The notes below the pieces were generated by a model. The model saw only the letters and a list, made by a program, of their open reading frames with translations. It made no database searches and was not told the origin of the DNA. From Flexibacter flexilis DSM 6793 (GTDB taxonomy: Bacteria > Bacteroidota > Bacteroidia > Cytophagales > Flexibacteraceae), in the NCBI RefSeq assembly GCF_900112255.1, contig NZ_FOLE01000012.1, positions 1 to 64,000 on the forward strand: a DNA stretch of 64,000 nucleotides. The letters run 5' to 3'. The position numbers and the translations under genes were made by a program. Shown here piece by piece: positions 37,184 to 46,754 of the stretch; position 1 is the first letter of the stretch, and each line of letters begins with the position of its first letter.

Positions 37184-39574
37184 ATGAAATCAAAATTTAT
37201 ACTTTCTGTTGTGTTGATGCTGCTATGCCAAATGGTCATGGCTCAAAGCAAAATTTCGGGAATTGTGAAAGACGATTTGGGTGCACCACTCAACGCCGTA
37301 ACGGTATTTTTGGAAGGTACACCTTATAATACAAGCACTGACGCAGAAGGCAATTTTACATTTACAAACATTGCAGATGGTAACTATACCTTGCAAGTTT
37401 CTTTAGTGGGTTATAAAGCCCAAAAACAAGAGATTAAACTCCCTTCGCAAGCCAATCAAACTTTTGCTTTCGCGATGCCTATCGCGGTGAGCACATTGGG
37501 AGAAGTAGAAGTATTCGGCGACCGCAACAAACGTCCCGAAAAGCTCGACGCGATTACGCGTTTGCCGCTCAAACCTTCGGAGCAAATCCAAAGCGTTTCG
37601 GTTATTTCAAACAAATTGATTGAAGAACAAGGCTCTATGACCATCACGGAGGCGACTCAAAACGTGGTTGGTGTTACGCTTTTCGGTTCGTATGGAAATG
37701 TGCGTGAAAGTATGTCCACGCGCGGGTATCGCGGTACGCCAGTGCTTAAAAACGGCGTGCGCATGGACTCGGATTTCAGAACGGGCAGTGCCGTAGCCGA
37801 TATGCAAGGCGTGGAAAGTATCCAAGTGCTAAAAGGTTCGGCTTCTATTACGCAAGGCATCGGCAACAGCTTAGGCAGCGCAGGCGGCGTGATTAACGTA
37901 GCCACCAAAACGCCAAAATTCGTGAACAAAGGCGAAGTTGGTTTGCGCGTGGGCAGTTGGGGACAATTCCGCCCAACATTTGACATACAAAACGTATTGG
38001 ATAAAGCAGGTACAGTAGCTTTCCGCATCAATGGTGCTTACGAACGCGCCGATAGCTACCGCCCAACCGTTACCAAAAACCGTGTTTACATCAACCCTTC
38101 GTTTGAATGGAGACCCAACGAACGCACCAGTTTTACCTTTGAACTTGACCACTTGCACGATGCCACTACGCCAGACAGAGGTACAGTCAATTTGGCCGAC
38201 GACAGCGTAAACGCTTTGTACGAAATGCCACGCGACAAATTCTTGGGCTTTGGTTCTGACAAATATATTCAGGATAACACTACCATTACCGCACGCCTGA
38301 CGCGTAACATTACTGACAAATTGGATTTGCGTGTAGCTTACTTCGCTTCTACTTGGGACGTGGACAATACGGGCATCGCCTCATTGACAACTATCGGCAA
38401 ACAACCTTATAACATTCGTAAACGTTCGATTACGCGTTCTACAAGTTCCGACGAAAACAGCACGTTGCAATTAGATCTTATCGGAAAAGAATTTAATACA
38501 GGCAAAATAAAACATACTTTCCAAACAGGTATTGATTACACGACTTTTGACAAAAGCACGGTTAGTTATAACTCCCTTGTCGTAGATACTATCAATGTTT
38601 TTGAGAAAATTTCTAACACATTGCCTTCTACCACGTCGTTAAGCTCACTTACGGCAGGTGCACCAACCACCAGCAAACAACAGAGTTACGGTATGATGGC
38701 ACAAGAAATTTTGACCGTAAACAAATACTTGCGTTTCATCATGGGCTTGCGTTATAGCTACTACGAAGCCAATACAGGAACATCTAGTGCCGTTACTACT
38801 GGCGATGCTTGGAATCCATTGGCGGGTGTGATGATTTCTCCTACCGAAAACATCAATTTGTTTGGCTCTTATACCAACACGACCGACTTGCGCAGTGCCA
38901 GCAACCCAATGATTGGTGGCGGAACTATCGGCGAATCGGTAACACGTCAGTGGGAATTTGGGGTAAAATCGGATTGGCTTAATAACCGCTTACGTTTCAA
39001 CTTCACGTACTTCGACATCTTGAACAGCAATTTGTCTTACTCAGAATACAACGCCGCAGGCAATGCCACTGGTTTCTATGGCAAAGCAGGTGATTTGGCG
39101 CGCAAAGGCATCGAAACAGAACTTACTGGCCGCGTATTGGAAAACTTCCAAGTGATTTTGGGTTATGCCTACCTTGATGCACAATACAACAGCAGCCCTG
39201 CTTATGTAGAAGGTTCTGCCCCATCTAACGCGCCAACACACACGGCTAACGCTTGGGCTTATTATACTTTCGATAAAGGCTTTGCCAAAGGACTTTCGTT
39301 TGGAGCAGGAGCTTACTATGTAGGCGAACGCCCAACCAACGAGTTTACCCAAAAAGTAATTATCCATAACACACAGCCGGGCGTAAAACCATTCAATATG
39401 GAGGCTTATACGACTGTCAATGCGCAATTGGGTTACTCTATCAAAAACCTAACGGCTCGCGTGTTTTTCAATAACATTTTTGACGTTTTAGGTTACAACT
39501 CATATTACAGAGGTGGTTTTATCAACCAAATCAACCCACGCAATGTGGCTGTAAACCTTGCTTATAAATTCTAA
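37184..39574 (+). CDS. TonB-dependent siderophore receptor with carboxypeptidase-like domain
   Basis: 796 aa outer-membrane receptor. A signal peptide (to MAQ, about 21) precedes a carboxypeptidase-regulatory-like domain (about 22-110: SGIVKDDLGAPLNAVTVFLEG), a plug domain (about 115-250: STRGYRGTPVLKNGVRMDS, VLKGSASITQGIGN, GGVINVATKTPK) and a 22-strand barrel ending in NPRNVAVNLAYKF. The plug resembles ferric-siderophore receptors of the FhuA/FoxA class. The gene has a strong promoter with flanking inverted repeats and a terminator, so it is a single unit. The ligand is inferred, not shown. Confidence 0.9.
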   Translation: MKSKFILSVVLMLLCQMVMAQSKISGIVKDDLGAPLNAVTVFLEGTPYNTSTDAEGNFTFTNIADGNYTLQVSLVGYKAQKQEIKLPSQANQTFAFAMPIAVSTLGEVEVFGDRNKRPEKLDAITRLPLKPSEQIQSVSVISNKLIEEQGSMTITEATQNVVGVTLFGSYGNVRESMSTRGYRGTPVLKNGVRMDSDFRTGSAVADMQGVESIQVLKGSASITQGIGNSLGSAGGVINVATKTPKFVNKGEVGLRVGSWGQFRPTFDIQNVLDKAGTVAFRINGAYERADSYRPTVTKNRVYINPSFEWRPNERTSFTFELDHLHDATTPDRGTVNLADDSVNALYEMPRDKFLGFGSDKYIQDNTTITARLTRNITDKLDLRVAYFASTWDVDNTGIASLTTIGKQPYNIRKRSITRSTSSDENSTLQLDLIGKEFNTGKIKHTFQTGIDYTTFDKSTVSYNSLVVDTINVFEKISNTLPSTTSLSSLTAGAPTTSKQQSYGMMAQEILTVNKYLRFIMGLRYSYYEANTGTSSAVTTGDAWNPLAGVMISPTENINLFGSYTNTTDLRSASNPMIGGGTIGESVTRQWEFGVKSDWLNNRLRFNFTYFDILNSNLSYSEYNAAGNATGFYGKAGDLARKGIETELTGRVLENFQVILGYAYLDAQYNSSPAYVEGSAPSNAPTHTANAWAYYTFDKGFAKGLSFGAGAYYVGERPTNEFTQKVIIHNTQPGVKPFNMEAYTTVNAQLGYSIKNLTARVFFNNIFDVLGYNSYYRGGFINQINPRNVAVNLAYKF

Positions 39575-39607
39575 TTAAATTTGTTTAGATTGTATTTTTT
39601 TACCAGT

Positions 39608-39646
39608 AAAAAACGGTTAGGCACTGCCCGACCGTTTTTTGTTTTT
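39608..39646 (+). terminator. Terminator of the TonB receptor gene
   Basis: Stem aaaaaacggt / accgtttttt around a short GC-rich inner stem, followed by further T's. Confidence 0.85.
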
Positions 39647-39729
39647 TTGGAGAAAATGAAAAATACGCCGCCAAGCGTACCGCTTTTTGAGTAACTTGCC
39701 CTTCTATTTTCTGTGATAACATTCCGATT

Positions 39730-40707
39730 ATGCGCCTGATTCATCGCCCCGTATTGTGCAACTATTATGTTACTTATCGCTGCAATGCGGCGTGTAGTTT
39801 CTGCGATATTTGGGAAAAACCCTCGCCTTACGTAACGCTGGAAAATGTCCGCGAAAACCTGCGCGACCTCAAAAAGTTAGGTGTAAAAGTCATTGATTTT
39901 ACGGGAGGCGAACCACTTTTGCATCGTCAGATTGACGTTTTTTTGAAAGAAGCCAAACAACAAGGCTTTATTACAACCCTGACAACCAACGGTTTACTTT
40001 ATCCAAAATTAGCGACCAAACTTCGTGGCTTGGTGGATATGTTGCATTTTTCGTTGGACTCTTCCGACCGCCAAACCCACGACACAGGGCGCGGCGTGGC
40101 CTGTTTCGATTTTGTCATGGAATCCATACAAATCGCCAAAAAATTAGGCGAACGCCCCGACATTCTGTTCACAGTTTTTGGGCACAATCTGCACGAAATA
40201 CAGCAGGTTTGGGAAAATATTTGTTTGCCCAATAATCTTATTTTGATTCTTAATCCAGCATTTGACTACAGCGACATCAAGGCGGGCGGCCAAATGACCG
40301 AAGCGCAATTGCAAAAACTCTCGTGGTGGGGAAAGCAAAAAAACGTGTACCTGAACGAAGGCTTTGTGGCTTTGCGACGCGATGGCGGCAATCAAATCGA
40401 AAACCCAGTATGCAAAGCGGCGAGCAGCACCATCGTTATTTCGCCCGAAAACAAACTTATTCTTCCTTGCTATCATTTGGGTATAGAACAGTTTGATATT
40501 GCAGGGAATTTGCACGAATTATATCAATCTACTGATATACAAGCACATATCAAACAAGAAGGCCGTTTGCCAGCCTGCCAAGGTTGCACGATAAACTGCT
40601 ATATGCAACCCTCCTTTGCGGTAGAAATCAATCGTTATTGGTGGCGTGCGCTACCTTCCACACTCAAATACAACGCCATGAAAGGCACTTGGAAGCAATT
40701 ATTATAA
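39730..40707 (+). CDS. Radical SAM protein with C-terminal cysteine cluster
   Basis: 325 aa. The N-terminal CNAACSFC (Cys18, 22, 25) binds the [4Fe-4S]-SAM cluster and FTGGEPLLH is the SAM-binding GGE motif. The C-terminus carries further cysteines (NPVCKAA, ILPCYH, PACQGCTINCYM), a SPASM- or Twitch-like auxiliary cluster. Such proteins modify peptides or sugars or activate enzymes; the substrate is unknown. No small precursor peptide gene is visible nearby. It follows the TonB receptor by 155 bp but after a terminator. Confidence 0.85.
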   Translation: MRLIHRPVLCNYYVTYRCNAACSFCDIWEKPSPYVTLENVRENLRDLKKLGVKVIDFTGGEPLLHRQIDVFLKEAKQQGFITTLTTNGLLYPKLATKLRGLVDMLHFSLDSSDRQTHDTGRGVACFDFVMESIQIAKKLGERPDILFTVFGHNLHEIQQVWENICLPNNLILILNPAFDYSDIKAGGQMTEAQLQKLSWWGKQKNVYLNEGFVALRRDGGNQIENPVCKAASSTIVISPENKLILPCYHLGIEQFDIAGNLHELYQSTDIQAHIKQEGRLPACQGCTINCYMQPSFAVEINRYWWRALPSTLKYNAMKGTWKQLL

Positions 40708-40710
40708 AAT

Positions 40711-40742
40711 AAAAAAGCCTCAATAAATGAGGCTTTTTTATT
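40711..40742. terminator. Bidirectional terminator
   Basis: Perfect stem aaaaaagcctca / tgaggctttttt with a 5-nt loop, between convergent genes. Confidence 0.93.
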
Positions 40743-40770
40743 TTATAATTTATTCTATACAAATAGTTAC

Positions 40771-41187
40771 TTATGCGCTTTTGGCTATTCCGCGAAAAAA
40801 CAACGATTCAAAAATTTCGGCGGTGATTGGTTTTGAATAATAATCACTAACACACTCGTAGCTAAGTGCTTTTTGGCGATCGGCTTCGCTCACCGAAGAG
40901 CTTAACATATAAACAGAAGTCTCATCCCATTGTTGAGAGAATTTCTTTTGATAAACATCAAGAAAATCCCAACCATTCATAATGGGCATTTCTATATCCA
41001 CAAATATCATTGATGGCGCAACTTCTTGGCTATCAATATGCGCAATTGCTTCCCAACCATTTATAAAACTAAATACCTGAGTGTCAGGGCAAATAAGTTT
41101 GATAAGACGAGCATTGATAAAGTTCATAATCTCGTTATCATCTATCAAATAGATAGACACAGGGACATGTGTTTGTTTGGTATTCAT
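40771..41187 (-). CDS. Single-domain response regulator
   Basis: 138 aa consisting of one receiver domain and no output domain. The acidic pair is Asp16-Asp17 (LIDDNE), the phospho-acceptor Asp64 (FVDIEMP), the switch Ser near 106 (MLSSSV) and Lys119 (YYSKP). It resembles the stand-alone CheY-like regulators that Cytophagales carry in large numbers. No kinase gene lies beside it. Confidence 0.93.
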   Translation of the reverse strand: MNTKQTHVPVSIYLIDDNEIMNFINARLIKLICPDTQVFSFINGWEAIAHIDSQEVAPSMIFVDIEMPIMNGWDFLDVYQKKFSQQWDETSVYMLSSSVSEADRQKALSYECVSDYYSKPITAEIFESLFFRGIAKSA

Positions 41188-41542
41188 AAAAATAGATGTT
41201 TTAGTAGTTGTAGTTATGTGTATTGTTTTAATGCCACGAAGTTACACATTTTTAACATACATTCAAAATGTGCTACACGAAGCAATACGACTAAATGAAT
41301 TGCAGCGTAATATAATAAATCAAAATCTACTATAAATGACGCTTCAGATCCAAAAACAAATCTTCTTACTTCTATATTATATGACAATTGTTATTAAACA
41401 TAACGATTTTTCCAGAAAAATAACATAAATTGTCCTTCTTCTCTCAACTTTACTCTTATGTACTGTTTTGTCCTAAAAAGTTTGTTGATCGTATAGAATC
41501 CGAAACCATTATTTTACCATACTTACTATTTTTATATCATTT
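41188..41542. other. 355-bp divergent intergenic region
   Basis: Between two divergent genes. It contains a short inverted repeat, cacatttt / aaaatgtg, near 41246-41272 without a T-run. I see no gene, and no promoter box that meets both -33 and -7 consensus. Confidence 0.4.
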
Positions 41543-42919
41543 ATGAATTTAAGGAAATTTTTTATTTTGCTGTGGTTGCTTGTCATAACATTAGCCACAC
41601 AAGCCCAAAATGCACTTCCGCGCAAGGGTTATTTAGGTATTAAGGCCTCAGACCTTACCGACGAAACAGCGATTAGTCAGGGGCTTAAAGTAACTTTAGG
41701 AGTGATCGTGGATAAAATTGCGCCACGCTCCACCGCCGACCGCCTACAACTACTTCAGGGCGACATTATTACACAAATCAACTTAAAAGAGGTTAATAAT
41801 CTCAATGATTTAGGTAAAATCACCAATGCACTCCGCGAAAACGACAAGATTCGCGTTCAGATTTGGCGCGAAGGCCAAAATATGGTGCTGGCTGGCAACG
41901 TATTGGCCAAACCATTAGAAACTGATTCGCTGACCGATGTCATTTACGGACAGGCTCGCACCAAACAGGGCGGCACGATTCGAACTATCCTTAACAAACC
42001 ACGCAGATTGGGTCAAATACCAGTAATTGTGCTTGTAACAGATTATGCATGCACACCTATTGAGCAGTTGCCAAGCACGCAATACGGATTGTTAATCAAA
42101 GATTGGTGCGCCGAAGGTTTTGCTGTTATGCGCGTCGAGAAATCTGGTTTGGGCGACAATCTTAGTACGCCAGATTGCGACCAAGCCGACTGGAAAACCG
42201 AAGCCGCAGGCTACGAAGCAGGTTTAAAAGCAGTTCGCCAATACGATTTCGTAGATACTAATGCCATTTTTGTGTTCGGACACGGTATAGGCGGCACGAT
42301 TGCGCCATACATTGCTCAAAAACAACGCGCCGCAGGCCTTATCGTGTATGGCACTACGTTTCAGACATGGTTTGAGTTTTTATTAAAAATGTATCGTTTC
42401 CAAAATGGGCTACGAAGTCTTGATTTTGAGGACTCGGACAAGCAGCTACGCACTTTACGCCAGTTTTTGGACGAATGGCTTTCGCAAAAGAAAAGCGTGA
42501 CTCTTTTGGCCAAAAATCCCCAATACAAAACATTGCTTACCAACGAATTATTGAATACGCCAAACACCAAAATGGTTTGGGGGCGACACGAAAAATTTTG
42601 GCAACAACTCGACTCTTTGCCACTAGCCACCGCGTGGCGCAAAGCCCAAACACCTGTTTTGAGCATTTGGGGTGCATTTGATACGCAGGCTTTTGAGCAA
42701 GACCATCTTTGTATGGCACAACATTTACATCAAAATGGTATCGTTGGTTCTGAATATATAAGGCTTGATAGTTCCAATCATTATTTCATCAAAACCAACA
42801 CCATAGAAGAAGGCCAGATGCTCATGCAGAGCCGCAACAGCCAAATGATGCACACTATGTTTAATCCAAAAGTCATAAATGTAACGACGGCTTGGATTCG
42901 TAAGCGAACATCTAAGTAA
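41543..42919 (+). CDS. Secreted PDZ plus alpha/beta-hydrolase-like protein, nucleophile missing
   Basis: 458 aa. A signal peptide (about 1-21, to TQAQ) precedes a PDZ domain (about 28-115, KGYLGIKA and LQLLQGDIITQIN) and an alpha/beta-hydrolase fold (about 150-455). The nucleophile elbow that should read GHSxGG is GHGIGG (residues 246-251): codon 248 is GGT, Gly, not Ser. The later acid (WGAFDTQAFEQDH) and His (SSNHYFIK) positions remain. It may be a binding protein rather than an esterase, or use another nucleophile. It converges on the plsC-like gene with a 2-bp gap. Confidence 0.8.
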   Translation: MNLRKFFILLWLLVITLATQAQNALPRKGYLGIKASDLTDETAISQGLKVTLGVIVDKIAPRSTADRLQLLQGDIITQINLKEVNNLNDLGKITNALRENDKIRVQIWREGQNMVLAGNVLAKPLETDSLTDVIYGQARTKQGGTIRTILNKPRRLGQIPVIVLVTDYACTPIEQLPSTQYGLLIKDWCAEGFAVMRVEKSGLGDNLSTPDCDQADWKTEAAGYEAGLKAVRQYDFVDTNAIFVFGHGIGGTIAPYIAQKQRAAGLIVYGTTFQTWFEFLLKMYRFQNGLRSLDFEDSDKQLRTLRQFLDEWLSQKKSVTLLAKNPQYKTLLTNELLNTPNTKMVWGRHEKFWQQLDSLPLATAWRKAQTPVLSIWGAFDTQAFEQDHLCMAQHLHQNGIVGSEYIRLDSSNHYFIKTNTIEEGQMLMQSRNSQMMHTMFNPKVINVTTAWIRKRTSK

Positions 42920-42921
42920 GA

Positions 42922-43665
42922 TTATAGCTTTATTAGAGTGTTATACTTCTGTATTTCAGTAGATAATAAGTTAAACACCTGCTCACGAAGGACAGGAACG
43001 TCCGCTTCGGTCATCCCTTTTGTTTCGATAGGTGGGTAAACAATAGCCAATGCTTTTCCGAAATTTGGTAACAGTTTGCCATCGTCGGGTAGTAAATACC
43101 AGTTCAGCGGCATACAAACAGGCACGATGGGCAAGCCTTTTTCGATGGCAATTCTGAACGCCCCATCTTTGAAAGGCGTAAGACCTGGTTGTACTTTTTG
43201 GTCTATTTTTCCCTCGGGAAAAATGGCCAAACTACGACCTCCTGCTGCTTTCTCCATTGCATCTACCAATGCCCGATGGCTATCTTTACGGCTCGAACGA
43301 TTTACCGTAATATGCAGTTTGACAAACATATAGCCAAACAAAGGCACTTTTCGAATAGATTCTTTTCCGATGTAAGCAAAAAAATCTGGGAGCAAATATA
43401 CCAACATGGCAATATCCAAAAAGGAACCATGATTGGCACAATACACATATTGCCCATCAGATTTTGGCTGAAATAAATAGCGTTTTTCAATGCGCAAACC
43501 AATGATTGTAAAAAAGGTATAAGACCAAATTTTATTAAGAATCACGGTATAAGGTTGCCAACTTTTACGCTGAATAAATAGCCAGAAAAAAGGGAACAAA
43601 AGTAAAAAAGTAAAAACAAACCAGAATAAAGCCCAAAATGAATACAGTCGGCGCAACAAAATCAT
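42922..43665 (-). CDS. 1-acyl-glycerol-3-phosphate acyltransferase (PlsC family)
   Basis: 247 aa, one or two N-terminal membrane helices. The catalytic HX4D motif is NHGSFLDIAM and the substrate-phosphate motif is FPEGKID. The family transfers a fatty acyl chain to lysophosphatidate in phospholipid synthesis, but some members act on ornithine lipids or lyso-lipids. It is a single gene on the minus strand. Confidence 0.92.
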   Translation of the reverse strand: MILLRRLYSFWALFWFVFTFLLLFPFFWLFIQRKSWQPYTVILNKIWSYTFFTIIGLRIEKRYLFQPKSDGQYVYCANHGSFLDIAMLVYLLPDFFAYIGKESIRKVPLFGYMFVKLHITVNRSSRKDSHRALVDAMEKAAGGRSLAIFPEGKIDQKVQPGLTPFKDGAFRIAIEKGLPIVPVCMPLNWYLLPDDGKLLPNFGKALAIVYPPIETKGMTEADVPVLREQVFNLLSTEIQKYNTLIKL

Positions 43666-43909
43666 AGCAGCGTAAGTTATCTTTTAAATATAAACTAACA
43701 AAACCTATACGAATAGCGTAATTTTGCAAAAATAACTAAAAGCTAATACTGTGCATCATTTTTGTGTAAAACCCAAAAATTGCCTATACAAGCAACTACA
43801 AAGCAATATTATCACAAAATATTACTTTGTTATTACTATAAAGTTCTTCGTTTTTTTTATTATCATTGCGTAACAGCAATCATTATACTATCTCTTTATT
43901 TTTAGGGTT

Positions 43910-45322
43910 ATGAAACCTGCATTTATTATACTGTTCCTTTGGATGAGTACAACTTTGAGTAGTTGGGCTGCACAAGAAGACGTAACCGTGTATGGGAAAA
44001 TACGCGGGGCGAGAAGTGGCGCAGTTAGTTTAGACCTCTTACAAGATTTTATCAACTTTAAAGAGGTTTCGTTGGAAGCTGAAATCGACACGGGCGGTAA
44101 CTTTACGCTAAACGTGAGCTTATCTTCTCCTTGTTTGGCCGAACTGAACTACAACGGCGCGACAATTCGTATGTACTTGCAACCCAACGATAATATTGAA
44201 CTGCATACTGATGCTGTAAATTTTGCAAAAAACATTATTTTTCAGGGAAATGGAGCTGCAGAAAACAACTATTTCGTGCTGTTTGCCAATGAGTTAGAGC
44301 ATTCGCCAGAACTTCGCCTTATTCCCACCAAAGTCCGAGACCTTGCGCCAAACGACTACATTGGAGCGGTTGCACTCAAAAAAACACTTTTGCGTACTTT
44401 TTTGGGAAAATATATGAGACAGCAGGCTATTAGTCCCTCGTTTGAAGCACTGATTAACAACGAAATAGACTACAATGCAGCTTATGAACTATTGGTTTAT
44501 CCCGAAATGCACAGCTATCTGACGGGCGAAAATATTTCGATGCCTGCCAACTATTTTGATTTTATCAAAAGTACTGCCGTAGAAAATCCCGCCGCACTGA
44601 TAAGCTATTGTTATGCTAATTTTTTGGAAGAATACGCACGCTATCTTTTTCGCGAAAGCAATATTTCGGCTGGTAGCACTTTCAAATACGCCTATTTGGC
44701 CATGTACGATTTGCTCAAACAGCAATTTAAAAACAAGCAAATCCGAGATTTTGTATTAGCCCAAGATCTTGTTAATGCGCTGGAAAACACAGAATTAGCA
44801 TTAATAGAGCAACCCTATCAGGATTATATGGCTTCTGCGCCACAAGCTGAATATGCAACGCTTTTGCAAGTAACCTATAATAAGCACGTTAAGTTGAGTA
44901 AAGGACACAAAGCTCCAAATTTTACACTCAAAAACACAGCAGGCAAAACCGTAAGTTTGGAGGATTTCAGGGGAAAAGTCGTGTACTTAGACTTTTGGGC
45001 TTCGTGGTGCAAACCTTGCCTTAAAGAGATTGAATACGCCAACAAATTGAAAGAAAAATTTGTAAACAAGGATGTCGTGTTTTTGTATGTTTCTTTGGAC
45101 GAAAACGAGCAACATTGGCTTCGTTCTATCAAAGCCCGCAACATACAAGGCATACATCTCAATAGCAAAGGGGTAGATTCTCAAGTAGCATTAAGCTATG
45201 ATATACAACAAGTTCCTTCATTTTTCTTAATAGATAAAGACGGAAATTTGTTTGACAAACAAGCCAAACGCCCCAGTAATGAGGCGTTGGCCGAAGATAT
45301 GATAATGCTATTACAACGATAA
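43910..45322 (+). CDS. TlpA-like thioredoxin-fold protein
   Basis: 470 aa, exported (signal peptide [20 protein letters not shown]). An N-terminal beta domain (DUF4369-like) and a central helical region precede a C-terminal TlpA/AhpC-type thioredoxin domain (about 325-470) with the redox motif [11 protein letters not shown] and the cis-Pro segment [11 protein letters not shown]. Such proteins reduce disulfides in the periplasm, for example for cytochrome c maturation or recovery from oxidative stress. The partner is not apparent. Converges on the thiolase gene (5-bp gap). Confidence 0.9.
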   Translation: MKPAFIILFLWMSTTLSSWAAQEDVTVYGKIRGARSGAVSLDLLQDFINFKEVSLEAEIDTGGNFTLNVSLSSPCLAELNYNGATIRMYLQPNDNIELHTDAVNFAKNIIFQGNGAAENNYFVLFANELEHSPELRLIPTKVRDLAPNDYIGAVALKKTLLRTFLGKYMRQQAISPSFEALINNEIDYNAAYELLVYPEMHSYLTGENISMPANYFDFIKSTAVENPAALISYCYANFLEEYARYLFRESNISAGSTFKYAYLAMYDLLKQQFKNKQIRDFVLAQDLVNALENTELALIEQPYQDYMASAPQAEYATLLQVTYNKHVKLSKGHKAPNFTLKNTAGKTVSLEDFRGKVVYLDFWASWCKPCLKEIEYANKLKEKFVNKDVVFLYVSLDENEQHWLRSIKARNIQGIHLNSKGVDSQVALSYDIQQVPSFFLIDKDGNLFDKQAKRPSNEALAEDMIMLLQR

Positions 45323-45327
45323 ACTTT

Positions 45328-46527
45328 TTAACATTTTTCGTAGATAATTGCTGCGCCTTGTCCCACACCAATACACATAGTGGCCAAGCCATAACGAACT
45401 CCTTCGCGGCGTTGCATTTCGTGTAGCAAAGTCGCCGAAATACGCACACCACTTGCCCCCAACGGGTGGCCGATGGCAATAGAACCGCCGTTTACGTTCA
45501 CAATTTCCGGATTCAGCCCCAACTCCTGCAAACAACCCAATACTTGAGCGGCAAAAGCCTCATTAAGTTCCACTAAATCAATATCTTGAAGGCGAAGTCC
45601 TGCACGACTAAGGGCTTTTTGTACGGCAGGAACTGGCCCCATGCCCATCAAATGCGGCGAAACGCCCGCCACAGCCATCGACACCACTCGCGCCATTGGT
45701 TTTAGATGATACTTTTTCAATGTCTCTTCGCTTACCAACAAACCAGCCGCCGCACCGTCGTTAATGCCCGACGAGTTGCCAGCCGTTACCGTGCCGCCCT
45801 CCACAAAGGCAGGTTTGAGACGCGCCAAATCCTCCAAACTCGACAAGCGCGGATGCTCGTCGGTACTAAAAATTTGCTCCCCGTTTTTCTTGGAAGCGAC
45901 CGAAACAGGCACGATTTCAGCCTCAAATTTGCCTTCTTCTTGCGCTTTTTTCCAACGCAATTGGCTCAAATGCGCCCATTCGTCCTGTGCTAAGCGACTG
46001 ATATTAAATTCTTTGGCTACATTTTCAGCAGTTTCGCCCATCGTGTACGGGTGATGCAGTGCCGAAAGTCGCGGATTAATAAAACGCCAGCCCATTGTTG
46101 TATCAAAAATTTCGGGTTGGCGGGAAAAAGGCGTAGCAGCTTTTGGCATCACAAACGGCGCACGCGTCATACTTTCTACGCCAGCCGCTATGTAAGCCTG
46201 CCCTTCACCAAGCATCAGGCCACGCGCCGCGTCCATGATGGCCTGCAAACCCGACGCACATAAACGATTGACAGTAAGACCTCCCGTATGCAATGGCAAA
46301 CCCGCCAACAATGCCGCCATACGCGCCACATTGCGATTGTCTTCGCCAGATTGGTTGGCCGCACCCATGATAACATCTTCTAAATCATCGGGTTGGAAAG
46401 TGGGATTACGGCTAATAAGAGCTTTGAGAACGTGCGCGGCCAAATCGTCGGGGCGAACCGAAGCCAAAGCACCTGCATATTTGCCAATGGGCGTGCGGAC
46501 GATGTCCACGATGTATGCGGTTTTCAT
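45328..46527 (-). CDS. Acetyl-CoA acetyltransferase (thiolase)
   Basis: 399 aa. The acyl-binding Cys lies in NRLCASGLQAI (near residue 88), the catalytic His in GSIAIGHPLGASGVR (near 350) and the second Cys in TMCIGVGQGAA (near 385). Both degradative (beta-oxidation, beta-ketoadipate) and biosynthetic thiolases share these. The sequence resembles PcaF/FadA-type enzymes. No fad or paa genes adjoin, so substrate length is open. A 3-hydroxybutyrate dehydrogenase lies 8 kb away. Confidence 0.93.
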   Translation of the reverse strand: MKTAYIVDIVRTPIGKYAGALASVRPDDLAAHVLKALISRNPTFQPDDLEDVIMGAANQSGEDNRNVARMAALLAGLPLHTGGLTVNRLCASGLQAIMDAARGLMLGEGQAYIAAGVESMTRAPFVMPKAATPFSRQPEIFDTTMGWRFINPRLSALHHPYTMGETAENVAKEFNISRLAQDEWAHLSQLRWKKAQEEGKFEAEIVPVSVASKKNGEQIFSTDEHPRLSSLEDLARLKPAFVEGGTVTAGNSSGINDGAAAGLLVSEETLKKYHLKPMARVVSMAVAGVSPHLMGMGPVPAVQKALSRAGLRLQDIDLVELNEAFAAQVLGCLQELGLNPEIVNVNGGSIAIGHPLGASGVRISATLLHEMQRREGVRYGLATMCIGVGQGAAIIYEKC

Positions 46528-46754
46528 TTCGTTTTATTTTTAAGATAAATTTTTGGTGTATGAATAATGTATTTTGTGTGAGCAAAGATAAAAGAAGATT
46601 GTAGGTCAGCAATTTTGAAAAACATTTAGATTTAAAATTGACTGAAAATCAAATATTTACCTTTTTAAATTTATCCAAAAGCAAATTAAATCTGCCAAAA
46701 AATGCTTGTTTTAGTATATTTAAACCACAGGATAACACTATCTATTTTTAATTT

